From Blasia pusilla (taxonomy: Eukaryota; Marchantiophyta; Marchantiopsida; Blasiales), in contig CM114271.1 in assembly GCA_050084515.1 (NCBI GenBank), positions 46,686,001 to 46,750,000 of the forward strand: DNA of 64,000 nucleotides, read 5' to 3'. Below, one piece after another: positions 27,201 to 37,065 of the stretch (its first letter is position 1; the number at the start of each line of letters is the position of its first letter). Under the pieces are notes generated by a model. The model searched no databases. It saw nothing but the letters and a program-made list of their open reading frames with translations, and was not told the DNA's origin. The position numbers were made by a program, and so were the translations under genes.

Positions 27201-27284
27201 GCGTCGAGCATGGAGCGATTGCCAGTTGAACAAGCAATCACTAATACAGTTCAGCAATATAAAGCTATCAGGTTACAAGTATGA
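21269..27284 (+). CDS. Tm-1: Tm-1-like protein (UPF0261 ATP-binding domain plus TIM-barrel domain), 10 exons, intact
   Basis: Exons: 21269-21412, 22285-22891, 23052-23095, 23664-23870, 24171-24386, 24905-25121, 25829-26076, 26330-26508, 26704-26957, 27130-27284. All introns are GT-AG, phases agree, and the total is 2271 bases (756 aa plus stop), close to tomato Tm-1 (about 754 aa). The N-terminal half is the UPF0261/Tm-1-like ATP-binding domain ([60 protein letters not shown]). The C-terminal half is the TIM-barrel domain ([74 protein letters not shown]). In tomato, Tm-1 binds tobamovirus replication proteins and blocks RNA replication. The native role of the family is not known, so antiviral activity here would be inference. 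No disabling change was found. Confidence 0.95.
22064..22305 (+). repeat. Tandem duplication in intron 1 of the Tm-1 homologue containing a second splice acceptor
   Basis: Two diverged copies with a period of about 117-125 bp begin near 22064 and 22181. Each has 'cgtccagt...gtcagctggg', 'gaatgct', 'acgggagctatgg' and 'acgttttaagg'. Each ends with 'caacag' followed by the start of exon 2 (GTTCAAG). The second copy is the real acceptor (exon 2 at 22285). The first would start at 22160 and quickly meets TGA (near 22226-22228). Confidence 0.85.
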
Positions 27285-29150
27285 GTTTAGGGATCGGATT
27301 CAGTGAACATTCCTTGTTCCATGAACTCAACACAGGATTGCAGAATGAATAAAAGGACCACTTGAGACAAGCTACAGGATTCAAAACATGACCTCTTCAT
27401 CGTAAGTGACTGGATCACTTAAGAGTTCACAATCCTAGCAAATTCCATTATAAATTCTTCCCGCGACTACTAGTTTTTACTCTCCTTCTGGCCGCTGGAC
27501 AGGTTGTCGAGTCGCTTTTCAAGGCTTTCGCAATAATTTGATCTTCCAGTTCAGGATACAAACTTATTCCCATCAGTTCCGTTAAATGTGTTGGCAGCAC
27601 ATTTATTGCTCGTCTGCACTCTTTCTCTACACTCTAATTGTGGTTCCTGCGTCAATTACACGGACGATTCACGAGGGGAAGTTGTACTGGTCGTAGATGT
27701 ATACCTTCTTTGTTGTCGGTGCGTTGTCCATGTTGCCCACCTGATATTGTGTTCCTCCCGGCAGCCAAAAGTCTCAAACTATGCAGGACCATGGGCAACA
27801 ATGGAATGGAAACTTGGTCTTATCTTCCGCAGAGCGAAGTTACCACGCTTGCAGTGGGATTCCTATCGTCGCCAATCTCAAATCCAATTGGAACTCACGA
27901 TCGTTACCAGTTTGACTGTCGACTGGATGCGAACATGTTTTCCTCTCCTCTCATCCCTTACACCGCTAACCGGCTAAACATCGTTTGGGACAGAACGCTC
28001 TTAAATGGCGTTGCTACGTAATCACTTGAAGAAAGTCTGGAGCGCTTACAGCCTGACATTCGTCACCTCGTGCGATATCTGTGACCATATATTCAACGAC
28101 ATCGCAGTTCTCACGCATGTGTGCCTAGGACTTTCATATCGTTTCGCGTTCTCCCCAAGGAGGCAAAGTCCACGGACCATGCTCTAAAAGAAGAGAAGAA
28201 AGCTCAGGAATCTAAACTCTTCGTCGCCGCTACCTTTAAAAGAGAAGAAATAGTCCACGTACATAGACTACTTGTCGTCTCGGTAGCATATAAGAGACGA
28301 AACCCACGAGAGCCGTGATAACCTCGCAAAAGAGACAGTCACGCACATCACCTTTCGTGGTAGAAAGAATTAAAGATAGAACTTAGAAAAGGCTTACTTG
28401 TCAATGCCGGACGGCAGATTACCTCCAAGCTCAAGAAAGGTATGCCACGCCATGAAGAACGTGAAAGTTCTGCAACGATTCGGGCCAGCAAAGGGCGAAA
28501 CACAGATTCTTTCGATTGCCTTTCGTTTCTCTGACACGATTCCTCCGATTCTGGCGCGCCTACTTTGACGCACATTTTGACAGCAGTCTCTATAGACTCT
28601 ATTCAAGAGATTCTTGGTTGATCACGGACAGTAGGCGGCGTCAGACAAGACGCGAGCAGATATGCCAGCGCAGCAGCTGGGCGTCATTGTCGGTATTTGA
28701 ATTTTGAAGTTGGAAGGAGGTCAGCCGAGAAGATTACTTTAATAGAAAAAATAAATAAACTGTGTTAACTGGCTGGTCGCCGAATGGAAGGCGGGTTTCC
28801 ATTAATTTTTTTAAAAAAATTAGGAAGTAGTGGAAGATTAATGACGTTGCATACAAATTAAAATAAAATTTGTCCGTGACTTGTGAAATATTTTTTATAT
28901 GATTATCATGTGTCAAACATATAGGTATTCGTAAATCAAGAAGGCATTTTCCCATAATAATATAGATTTCACAATAATTTTTTAGATTTATTTAGAAAAA
29001 GATGAATGAATAATTGTTATAGGTTGTCGAAATATAGTTTTCCAACGCGATCGTCTTTGAAATAAGCTTGCGTATATGATTTGTAACATCCATGATTAAG
29101 ATCTGGCATGCGATTGGAATGGAAGGATCGTACGGAAAAGCAAGGAAGTT
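27285..29150. other. Downstream of the Tm-1 homologue, no supported gene
   Basis: The first part is probable 3' UTR. Open frames at 27588-28021 and, on the minus strand, 28348-28575 have no family resemblance I can defend. AT-rich sequence follows from 28700. It includes a copy of a dispersed repeat at about 28876-28970 (tgtgaaatatttttt...aagaaggca...aataatatagat), also found at 62797-62883 inverted, 63108-63192 and 63401-63493. Confidence 0.5.
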
Positions 29151-29286
29151 TGTCGTGCGCATACATATCGCTACACAACATACATCGTTGGTCACATCTA
29201 CGCCACACAACACCGATCTTCCCCACACACGGGTCGATCCACACATGTACAAAAATCAACTCATACATATACATGGAGATCACACA
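29151..29286 (-). repeat. Partial extra LTR abutting the 3' LTR
   Basis: It nearly duplicates 29770-29905: both run from TGTC(G/A)TGCGCATAC to GAGATCACACA. The few differences between the copies (about six) are all transitions. It lies directly against the LTR starting at 29287, giving an LTR-LTR junction with no internal sequence between. Confidence 0.8.
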
Positions 29287-29905
29287 ACAAAAATAAAGAG
29301 TAGTAAAAATGACACACCCGGCCTAAACTCCACTCCTCAATCTACACCGGCATATCGAGCCTCGTCCACCCTGTGTTATCAAGGAATCCGGATGCTAGCA
29401 CCCTAGTCCTATCTCACACACATACAAGGGAGGTGCTCCAACGACCCAACATGAGAAAGATGGCTTAGGAAAGCCATCTTCCTCTCTTATATAGGGTTGG
29501 GAAGAGCCAAAAGGCTTTTCCCCTAAAAATAGCCCTCCCCTTGATAACCTGCGCGCACAGGTTACCAAGGGCGGGTGACCTGGTCAACAAGTCATCTGGC
29601 TGTAAAAGACCTCAACATGAAAGTTGTCAGAAACGACGTTCCTGACGCAATGGACCTATTCTCAATCTCATCCGACACTGTGGGACAAAGTTACAATGAA
29701 GATAGTCCGCTGGCTTCTACGCCCTATCCACGATAGATCTCGGCCTATCGGTTACTCAGATGTGACAGCTGTCATGCGCATACATATCGCTACACAACAT
29801 ACATCGCTGATCACATCTACACCATACAACACCGATCTTCCCCACACACGGGTCGATCCACACATGTACAAAAATCAACTTATACATATACATGGAGATC
29901 ACACA
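29287..29905 (-). repeat. 3' LTR of the methyltransferase element
   Basis: About 619 bp. Positions 29287-29766 match 37951-38426, and 29770-29905 is the U3-side end on the minus strand, starting TGTGTGATCTCC. The adjoining purine tract supports this boundary. The other terminus (ACAAAAATAAAG here) differs from the TGTAAAAATAAAG of the right LTR. Confidence 0.8.
29481..29495 (-). promoter_or_regulatory. Probable TATA box of the methyltransferase element, 3' LTR copy
   Basis: On the minus strand this reads CCTATATAAGAGAGG, a standard plant TATA element. The same string is at 38144-38158 in the 5' LTR, from which the element RNA would start. A hairpin (AAGATGGCTT...AAGCCATCTT) lies just downstream on the transcript side (29459-29482). 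Confidence 0.6.
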
Positions 29906-29906
29906 A

Positions 29907-29920
29907 TCGCCCCCCTAGTT
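29907..29920 (-). other. Polypurine tract of the methyltransferase element
   Basis: Minus-strand AACTAGGGGGGCGA lies immediately upstream of the 3' LTR start (TTGTGTGATC). It fixes the minus orientation and places the LTR edge near 29905. Confidence 0.75.
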
Positions 29921-29983
29921 GGCACTTGGATCCCCCCAACTCCAGATAGAAAATATCACATCTCTCTGACATGACCTACTACC

Positions 29984-30277
29984 CTATACACATCTCGAAC
30001 ACATCCATCGTCCCGTGGGAACCACATCAAGAGGGGGGGTCAGACATGACATATGCCACCCTCGAGAACAACCATCACATACCAACATGGTGGCTGCACC
30101 CCTCGCAGATCCGCACAACATACACCTCAAGCCTGCATGTACCATTGCCAAGCTCGGATCCACCGTCCCATCTACGTTCGGAAGATGACATGGCGCACAA
30201 TTGCGCACATGATCCTTCCAAACCATACAATCCCGTTCCTCCAACATGAGGACTCCGGTTGGTAATACCTCGCGCAC
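29984..30277 (-). pseudogene. PHD finger at the C-terminus of the integrase
   Basis: The last part of the polyprotein reads CMLCGS, then LVCDGCSRGWHMSCL, then TPPLDVVPTGRWMCSRCV and a stop. This gives C-x2-C...C-x2-C-x4-H-x2-C...C-x2-C, the C4HC3 pattern of a PHD zinc finger, with the usual Trp before the last Cys pair. It is in the same frame as the integrase, parted only by a TAG at 30326-30328 that is explained by CAG to TAG. The region between carries basic, Cys-containing sequence (DHVRNCAPCHLPN). PHD fingers bind histone H3 tails. By position it would replace the chromodomain of chromoviruses as a targeting module, which is inference. Confidence 0.9.
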
Positions 30278-30325
30278 ACATAGGATCGTGCGCCCCGCAG
30301 TGACATCTAGCGTCGTGGGTACCGC

Positions 30326-31293
30326 CTACTGTAAATACACGTAATCTCCACGATGAAACCTCCTAATCCCTGGACGATAACCTCCTCCACGAATGGTCGC
30401 GTACCTCAATGTATCTCTATGCGAGGCAGTAGCTAAGTTCTCAAAGGCCATAGGCATAACTCTACGAAAAACTTTTGCCCTCTGAGAACATGCTTGTACC
30501 CACACATCTGGATCATCAAGATCTAACACCTCCGCCATGTCACGTCGAATCGCTGTAGGTAAATCTGGCTCTCTCCCAAAGAGCAAAACGTACGGTGAAA
30601 ATGACGACAAGGATGCCTGTCGACTAAAGCGATAACGCATAGCCAACCATAGCAACTGTAGATCCCACTCCCTCAACTGTCCCCGCCGCAAGCCATACTT
30701 GCGCAATCCTCTCTTCATCGTCTGTACCACTCTCTCCGCCAACCCATCCGCCTCAGGATGATCTCTGGACGTGGTGCGGTGATCTATCAGCGCCTTATCA
30801 CATAAGGCCTGAAACTCTCCCCTGAACTCGGTACCCTGGTCAGTCAACACCTCCGCCGGTGCACCAAAGTGACTAAGCACACGATCTAGAAACGCATAAG
30901 TTGTTCCCTTGCTCACCTTGTCTGGTAGTGCCACCAACTCTATCCACTTGGAGAAATGCTCCACCATGACCAACACGTACCTATGATGACGTCCCGTCAA
31001 TGGCAAAGGTCCCGCAAAGTCTAAACTCCACCGATAACCTAAACCTATAATCGGCAAAGGATGTAACTGCGGAGTGGGAGCATTGAAGGATGCTCGACTC
31101 TGTCACATACCATACATCCGCCACAAACCGCTGTACCCCAATATGCATGCCGCGCCACCAAAAGATTGAACCCGAGTAAGTGTAAACGCTTTACTCCGAA
31201 ATGTCCCAACTCCTCATGGGCATGTCGTACTACACGTGCTTGCTGGGAAGGATGAGGTACCACTCGTATCTTACCATCTCCCCATACCCGCAA
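30326..31293 (-). pseudogene. Integrase of the methyltransferase element
   Basis: The zinc-binding part is at 31045-31293 (HAHEELGHFGVKRL, later CGGCMVC), in a different frame from the core at 30326-31057. The core has the three acidic residues: Asp in YRWSLDFAGPL, Asp in VLTDQGTEFRGEF, and Glu in HPEADGLAERVVQ, the D,D-35-E pattern. The end (RGGGYRPGIRRFHRGDYVYL) is the usual basic, SH3-like tail. A stop then separates it from the PHD finger in the same frame. The linker from RNase H (31294-31656) contains acidic, poorly conserved sequence. Confidence 0.9.
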
Positions 31294-31656
31294 AATGTGA
31301 GTCTCCTCCCCCCGAACCTCTTGGCTCTCTCAGAGGATCCGATCCGCTCCCTAGCACTCATGACTCGCAATGACGCCGGTGCGCAAGAACTCCACAACCT
31401 CCATGTCGTCATGGATATCACGACCACCACCGCCTCCTCACTAACCTCCGGATCCAAAGACTCATCATCCAACCCCACCACCGAGTCATCACCGCGGGTG
31501 ACCGCCATAGTCAACCAACAAAGATAGGCAGATGCATGCCAACCGGGCACCATCTCCTCATCACTCTCTCCGTGCCATCGAGCTCTTGTGTCGTCTCTCT
31601 GACTCGGACATGGGTTACGACTCAACCCATCCGCATCCTAGTTCAGCCGACCTAGC

Positions 31657-33056
31657 CTATGAACCACCTCCAAACTCATACTCATGTAGTAATAGAGCCC
31701 ACCTCGCAAGCTTTCCTGTAAGCTTGTCGGACTCCATCAACCACCTCAACGGCTGATGATCAGTGATAAGTGTGAAAGGGTTGCCGAATAAATAGCACCT
31801 GAAATGTGCCACGGCCCACAATGCAGCCAAGCACTCTCCCTTGTAGGAGCTGTACTTTGCCTCTGCAATGTTGTTCGATCCGCTCGCGTAAGCCACAACG
31901 AACTCCCTCTCCTCATCATCCCTCTGAGTAAGCACTGCTCCTAGACCCAACATGCTCCAATCCGTATGTAACTGGAATGGGCGACCCCTAACCGGTCTTT
32001 GTAAAATGGGTGAGGACGTCAACCTGTCCTTGAGCTCCTGAAATGCTCGCTCTTGATCATCTCCCCACAACCAAACCTAATCAAGTCTCGTCAACAAGGT
32101 CAAAGACTTTGCGATCGCACTAAAACCCTTGACATACCGTCGATAGAAGTTTGCCAGTCCAAGAAATGCTCGAACTCGACTCACATCTGTAGGGCGTGGA
32201 ATCTACGCAATAGCCTCTACCTTCGTCTGCTGAACGCCTAACTCACTCGGGTATATGGTGTGTCCCAAGTACTCAATCTGCTCCTGAAAGAATCTGCACT
32301 TGGCTGGATGTAACTTCAGTCCATGTAACTGCGATCTCCGAAACACCTCCTCCAAGTGTCGCTCATGCTCCTCAACTGTGGAACTGAAGATAAGAATATC
32401 ATCTATGTAACATTGTACAAAATCCAAGCCAGCCAGTATCCTATCCATCACTCTCTAAAACTCTGCAGGCACGTTCTTCAACCCAAATGGTAAGAACCAC
32501 CACTGATACAAGAAATCTCTCCCGAATCGATCTATCCCCCAGAATGTTGTCTTCTCCGTGTCCTCCAACCTGATAGGAAGCTGATGATAGCCAAAGATGG
32601 AGATCTAAAAAGCATCAAGATCTTTGCATGCCCTACCGCATCAAAGATCTCCTCAGGAGTAGGCATGGCGTACCGATCTGACCTCGTCTGTCGGTTGATA
32701 GGACGGTAATCTCCACACATCCGCCTATCCGTCCAATTGCCATACATATCCTTCTTTGCCGGCATGACTGTGGCAGATGCATACTCCCCATGTGATAACT
32801 CCACAAGTCGTGCCTCCAACAAGTCCTGACTCCTGCTCTAAATCAAGGCTCGCTCCATATCAGAATACCTGTAGGGTCGACATTTAAAGATCGGCGTATC
32901 ACTAGCCAACTCAATCCGTATCCCGGGACCCTTCTGCGTACCCAAGTCTCTCATACTGAAGGCAAAACAACTGACATGCCCTCTCAGAAACCTATGAACT
33001 CGCCGTCGCTCTCCTCCTATCAACTTGAGACCTATCACAGGCTCCCAAGTCTCCAT
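31657..33056 (-). pseudogene. Reverse transcriptase and RNase H of the methyltransferase element
   Basis: Starting at about 33056: PIFKCRPYRYSD, then VMPAKKDMYGNW and RMCGDYRPINRQT (32532-32822), then a frameshift near 32590. The fingers/palm region with FLPFGLKN follows, and the catalytic block CYIDDILIFSS is at 32203-32451. A further frame (31657-32070) has RNase H with HTDWSMLGLGAVLTQ, then KGECLAALWAV, then LITDHQPLRWL, so the Asp, Glu and Asp residues are kept. Several in-frame stops exist (for example just below 32838). The sequence type is Ty3/gypsy, distinct from the chromovirus at 5919. Confidence 0.92.
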
Positions 33057-33305
33057 CGTGACCTCACTCGGAGAGGACGCAACCTCCGCCTTTGGTTGCT
33101 ATGTAGCAACCCTAGCCACCTCCGCAACAACCACTCCACTCTGACCTCCTACACCATGCTCCACATCCTAAAAATGAACATGTGCTACTCTAGCCGCCTT
33201 CGCACTCTCTGCTTGAACGACGTCCCAGGAAGTCCATGGGTGCCTATCTCTCCTCGTCTCGCCCCCAGCCAATGCCTATACAGACCCTATAGGCAATGGT
33301 CCAAC

Positions 33306-34597
33306 TCATGGATGTGATGGCATGGATGACACTCGCATCCGTCTGTGCTCAGCCATACCTAGGCTGACTATCCATGTGAGACAGTTGAGGTCCATCGCCT
33401 GCCCCAACACCTGTCTCCGGGATGCCTCAGTCATCCCTGGCACCGCCGTAGTACCGGTAGTGAACCCCATGGCGCGCTCGCGCTCATCTGCTGTAGGCTC
33501 CTCCAATGCTCTGGTCACCTCATCCCAAATCATGCCTAGCCCTCCCTGAGGAAAGGCACGGGATGCTGGGAAGCTCACCAACGTAGGTAAGGCTGCCCTC
33601 AACTCCCCCACCCTATTGGCCATGGCCAATGGTGGTCTATCATCCCGTGTCACCACCTGAGATCGATGCCCTAAGCCGAAAATAGCATCCACTGTGAGAT
33701 GTGGTGCTCTTTGGACTCCACCGTATGCTTGACGTGGAGTGACATATCATGACGTATCATGTTCGTCCACCACAGTCGTGGACGATGGGCACGTGACCCA
33801 ACTCTCGCTGCATCTAACAACACAGCAGGTCCCAACTAGGACCTCACCTGATATACACTCGTCATCACACGTGCACGAGTGTCCATTGGAGAACATGCCG
33901 GCATGTTCTCCAAAATGTACGTTGGAGAACAAATGTGACTCTCCTGCAAGTGTCGTACTACTTACAGCATCTCCCAAAACATCCCTGACCTCGGATTCTG
34001 CAATCCAAATCCTCGGCCAGCTGATGAATGATCCTGACATGGCCATCCAACAATCACCAAATGAATGGTGCCAACTCTATGCATATCCTGTGCCCCCACC
34101 AAAGAGATGTCGGCGGGTAGCGTATGCTGATATCCCCGTACTGCAGATACCAGCAACAACTCAGGATACCTTTGGACCAATCTCGCCACGTGACGTAATG
34201 ATACTCGCCGCGCGGTCTCATCTCTCTCCACATAAAGGTACTGATGCACCCGTATGCCCGCCTGCAATAGTGCAACCAATCCGGTGCTAATCCCTTCAAA
34301 GAGATCTAACACCCTAACACCCTCCTCTGGGCATTGCCACACAACAGGTGTGGTATCCAGTGGGGTCAACCTCTCCACTCCAAGAGCCCGATCGCCATGT
34401 GACTCTTGCTGCTCTGGGATAAAAACATGACTCCACGCCTGCCTCACGAGGTCGTCGGCACTCCTCTGTAGCTCTCGAGTCGTACCCCACAATGGTGAAG
34501 AGGCCTCGCCAACATGGGAAGAGACACCCGCCATGGCTTGTCTCTCCGTGGGACTATCCGCTACTGGGACATCCTCCGCATGTGCGTTCTCCTCCAA
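33306..34597 (-). pseudogene. DNMT3-like C5 cytosine DNA methyltransferase embedded in retrotransposon pol
   Basis: Minus-strand domain of about 430 codons between protease and RT. Motifs in order are: I, VLDLFEGISTGL (34276-34317), the SAM-binding loop; a following YLYVERDETA; IV, GWPCQDHSSAGRG with the catalytic Cys codon at 34037-34039; VI, YILENMP (33897-33921; ENV usual); VIII, RAHRPRLWWTN (33761-33797); IX, DERERAMGF (near 33463-33490); X, LGQAMDLNCLTWI (near 33370-33406). Order and spacing are those of C5-cytosine methyltransferases. 'GI-TG' in motif I, the short target-recognition part and the 'RRQVLGQ' end resemble DNMT3/DRM-type enzymes more than bacterial Dcm. Stops at 33962-33964 and 33836-33838 and a frameshift near 33690 inactivate this copy. 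The enzyme would methylate DNA in the nucleus; specificity is unknown. Confidence 0.92.
33886..33913. repeat. 28-bp perfect palindrome over motif VI of the methyltransferase
   Basis: The two 14-base halves (ttggagaacatgcc and its complement) are perfectly self-complementary. Nearby, 33924-33933 repeats 'ttggagaaca'. It overlaps the codons for the ENM block. Confidence 0.9.
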
Positions 34598-34701
34598 CTA
34601 CTCTCCTGGCCAACTAACACTACTTGTGAAAGTTGCCAACGTGGTCACAGACTCGCCTCGTGATCGACCACCTCGTCCCGCAAACTGCACGGGTAACTGA
34701 C

Positions 34702-35676
34702 TCATCTGGCCAGGATGGCAGTTAGGTGACGGCCAGGATGGACATCACCTAACCGCCATCCTGGCCGATAAGCAACGGTCTCCTCCCAGAAGTCAATGAT
34801 GAATCCTAGGGGATATAACACTGTACTCCCCACCAACACATCGTACGACTCAACTGGTGTCTTAATCGCACGTGTGCGCACCATAGCACTATCCGTCACA
34901 TGCTCTGGCTAGACTCTGACAACAATCTCCTGTCGAGTCATATACTGAGTGGGTGATACGCCCCCAATCGAGGTCTGTATCTGGAAGGGACAAGGCTCAA
35001 TGTCGGCCTTCCGTAACCCCAACGCTAAACACGCCGCCTTCCCTAACATCAAGGGTTGCGCTCCCGAATCAAGTAGGACATGCTGCGGGTGATATACTGT
35101 CACCGTCGGACTAACCAAGCAAAATACTCAAGCTCGGTTATCCAGTAACACTACTCCAGGTGTCACCACTGCTCGTTCTATGGCCAGTCGAGCTGGCATA
35201 TCTACCAACTTCGCCGCCGCCGCATGCCATGACTCTGTGGGGAACGTCCCAAGCACCGGCTCTGAGGGCAAGTCCACCACCTTCTCAACTACCTTTGAAC
35301 AAGAAGCAATCATCTCTCCACGCTCACACAACATGGCGGCCAACCGGAATACCTCAGCTGGTCCAACCCCCAACGTCGCCAACTCTATGGCGGAAAATAG
35401 CGGAGTCTGACTCACTCTGGTGGCCACCTCCAACACTATGGTCGACACTGACTCCACTCGAGCCGGCATAGGAGTTGTCACTCCAACTCCTCGTGACGTC
35501 GACGTGGAGTGTGCCGAATCAGAGGCACTTTGCTGGTCGTCGAGGCACCATCGATGGTGTGTGTAGTGCCTCCGACAATGTGAACGACTGTGGAACCCTG
35601 GCCTGCCGCCCATTGGTCCCCTCTGGTGGATCAATCTCAACTCCACCTCTCGATGGCTCGGTGCCTCTCGTAGCAC
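34702..35676 (-). pseudogene. Retropepsin-like protease region of the methyltransferase element
   Basis: One minus frame runs across the interval with stops near 35125 and 34909, the first consistent with CGA to TGA and the second with CAG to TAG. The upstream part (35128-35676) is Ala/Val-rich with no clear domain. The protease core has HVLLDSGAQPLMLGKA near 35050, the D-S/T-G-A active-site loop, then DVLVGSTVLYPLG near 34830, matching the retropepsin-like fold. The methyltransferase follows in a different frame after an inverted repeat at 34708-34766. Confidence 0.82.
34708..34766. repeat. Inverted repeat between protease and methyltransferase
   Basis: Arms 34708-34729 and 34745-34766 (ggccaggatggc-gttaggtga and complement) pair with one mismatch around a 15-base loop that itself repeats 'ggccaggatgg'. 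It sits where the reading frame changes from protease to methyltransferase. Confidence 0.85.
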
Positions 35677-35985
35677 CCCGAGTCACCACTGCAGCTGCCT
35701 CAACCTGGGCTACACTACACATAAATCCCATACTGGCGAGATCCTCACCCGGGTCAGGGTAAGAGGTAGAAGTTGGAGTCACACTAGCTGCTCGCAGTTC
35801 TGTGCCTTCCCTAAGCTGCATCATCGTCATGGCAGCAATCCTTGGCTCCAGCCGATCGATGCATGAGAGAAGTGCCGGTTCTGGTGCTCCTGCTCCATCT
35901 CCTCTGGCTGGTGGTGGTCCTCTACCACCACGTCCAGGAAAAACTCCCCGACCTCCTCTAGGACGACCGCCCCCAGGCCCTCGGC

Positions 35986-37065
35986 CTACCTCTGGACGTG
36001 CCCCTCAGCAAAGGTCAAAACATCTATCCCTAGTGTGACCATATATGTGGCAATGGTCACATTGGTGCTCTGGTGGGGCCATCCTCTGTGGCTCCTGAGA
36101 AATCGGAGGCACTGGTGGCCCTCTCCCATGCTGAGGGCAGTCTCTCTGCCTATGGGCCCCTCCACACGTCCAACAAGACCACATCGGTCCCTGCTGGGCA
36201 ACATATGTAGGTACGGTCGTTGCCTCATAGGCTCACGGTACCCGCCCCGCTCTCTAGGCACACATTGGCCCGCTCCCATGGTATCGGTGCTTCTTGTGGG
36301 TGGGCACTGTGGGGTCACCGTCGCTCGTGGACCCGTCAACTCTCGAGAAAATCCAGCGGTCACTACCTGCTCCTCACTCATGTTGAGCTCAATATGCTCA
36401 GACAACTCAAAGACCACCTTCAATGTGGGCTTCACTGTGTGAATCAACACCACATCTCGGACTCTCCTCCGTAGTTCTCGGTCCAGAACCCCGTACCAAT
36501 ACTGGACCGGCTGTGCCTCAGTCACTCCAAACGTAGCAATGATCAACCTCCTCATGCGCGTGAATGCCTCTCTCCGACTCTCACCCGATCGTCGCTGAAA
36601 ATCCTGTAGACTCTTTAGCTTGTCGGTGCGTACGCCCTGGTAGCTCTTCCCCAACTGTCGGAAGAACTCCACTATGGGGCTAAAGCTGGGTGGCCCTCTA
36701 CCACCAGAGGTCTCTGCCACATCGCCTGTCTCACTGCCCTCCTCTCCATCTAGTCTCCGGGCTGATGGTGTGGGTCTCTCTCCTCTCACAATCCCATCAT
36801 ATGCCTCGCGACCACTAGTGGACAGATACCCTGGAGCCCAATACATCCTCCAAGCATCGATCTCTAATGAATATAGTGATCGAAACTCCATGTAGTCATC
36901 CATCGGAGGACCCTCCAAGTGCTGGAACAACCCCTTCCATGCCATGAAAGGGTTGAACCGTGTCGGGGTCCGTATCTCCTGGAAGTCGCACCATGTGTCG
37001 AACTCCTGGATAAAATCATCTAAGTCGATGGTGCCCACTACACCATGTTGTCCATCTCCTGCCAA
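35986..37065 (-). pseudogene. Gag of the methyltransferase element
   Basis: The 359-codon frame starts MAGDGQHGVVGTIDLDDFIQ and contains the capsid region: FNPFMAWKGLFQHLEG, DAWRMYWAPGYLS, SFSPIVEFFRQLGKSYQG, and a helical part with LQDFQRRSGESRREAF and TRMRRLIIATFGV. The usual zinc knuckles are present in the DNA but out of frame: CWTCGGAHRQRDC (about 36131-36175) and CDHCHIYGHTRDRC (about 36020-36068), each C-x2-C-x3/4-H-x4-C. A frameshift in the C-terminal third therefore broke the gene. The start codon lies about 880 bp from the 5' LTR. Confidence 0.85.

Noticed and set aside
27588-28021. Overlapping + strand frames downstream of the Tm-1 homologue
   Set aside because: Two frames of similar length overlap, neither with a known motif; not enough to call a gene.
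31201-31756. + strand frames across the integrase/RNase H linker
   Set aside because: They are antisense to the retrotransposon pol.
33739-34290. Long + strand open frame opposite the methyltransferase
   Set aside because: It is antisense to the conserved methyltransferase motifs and has no family resemblance. It reflects the codon composition of the other strand.
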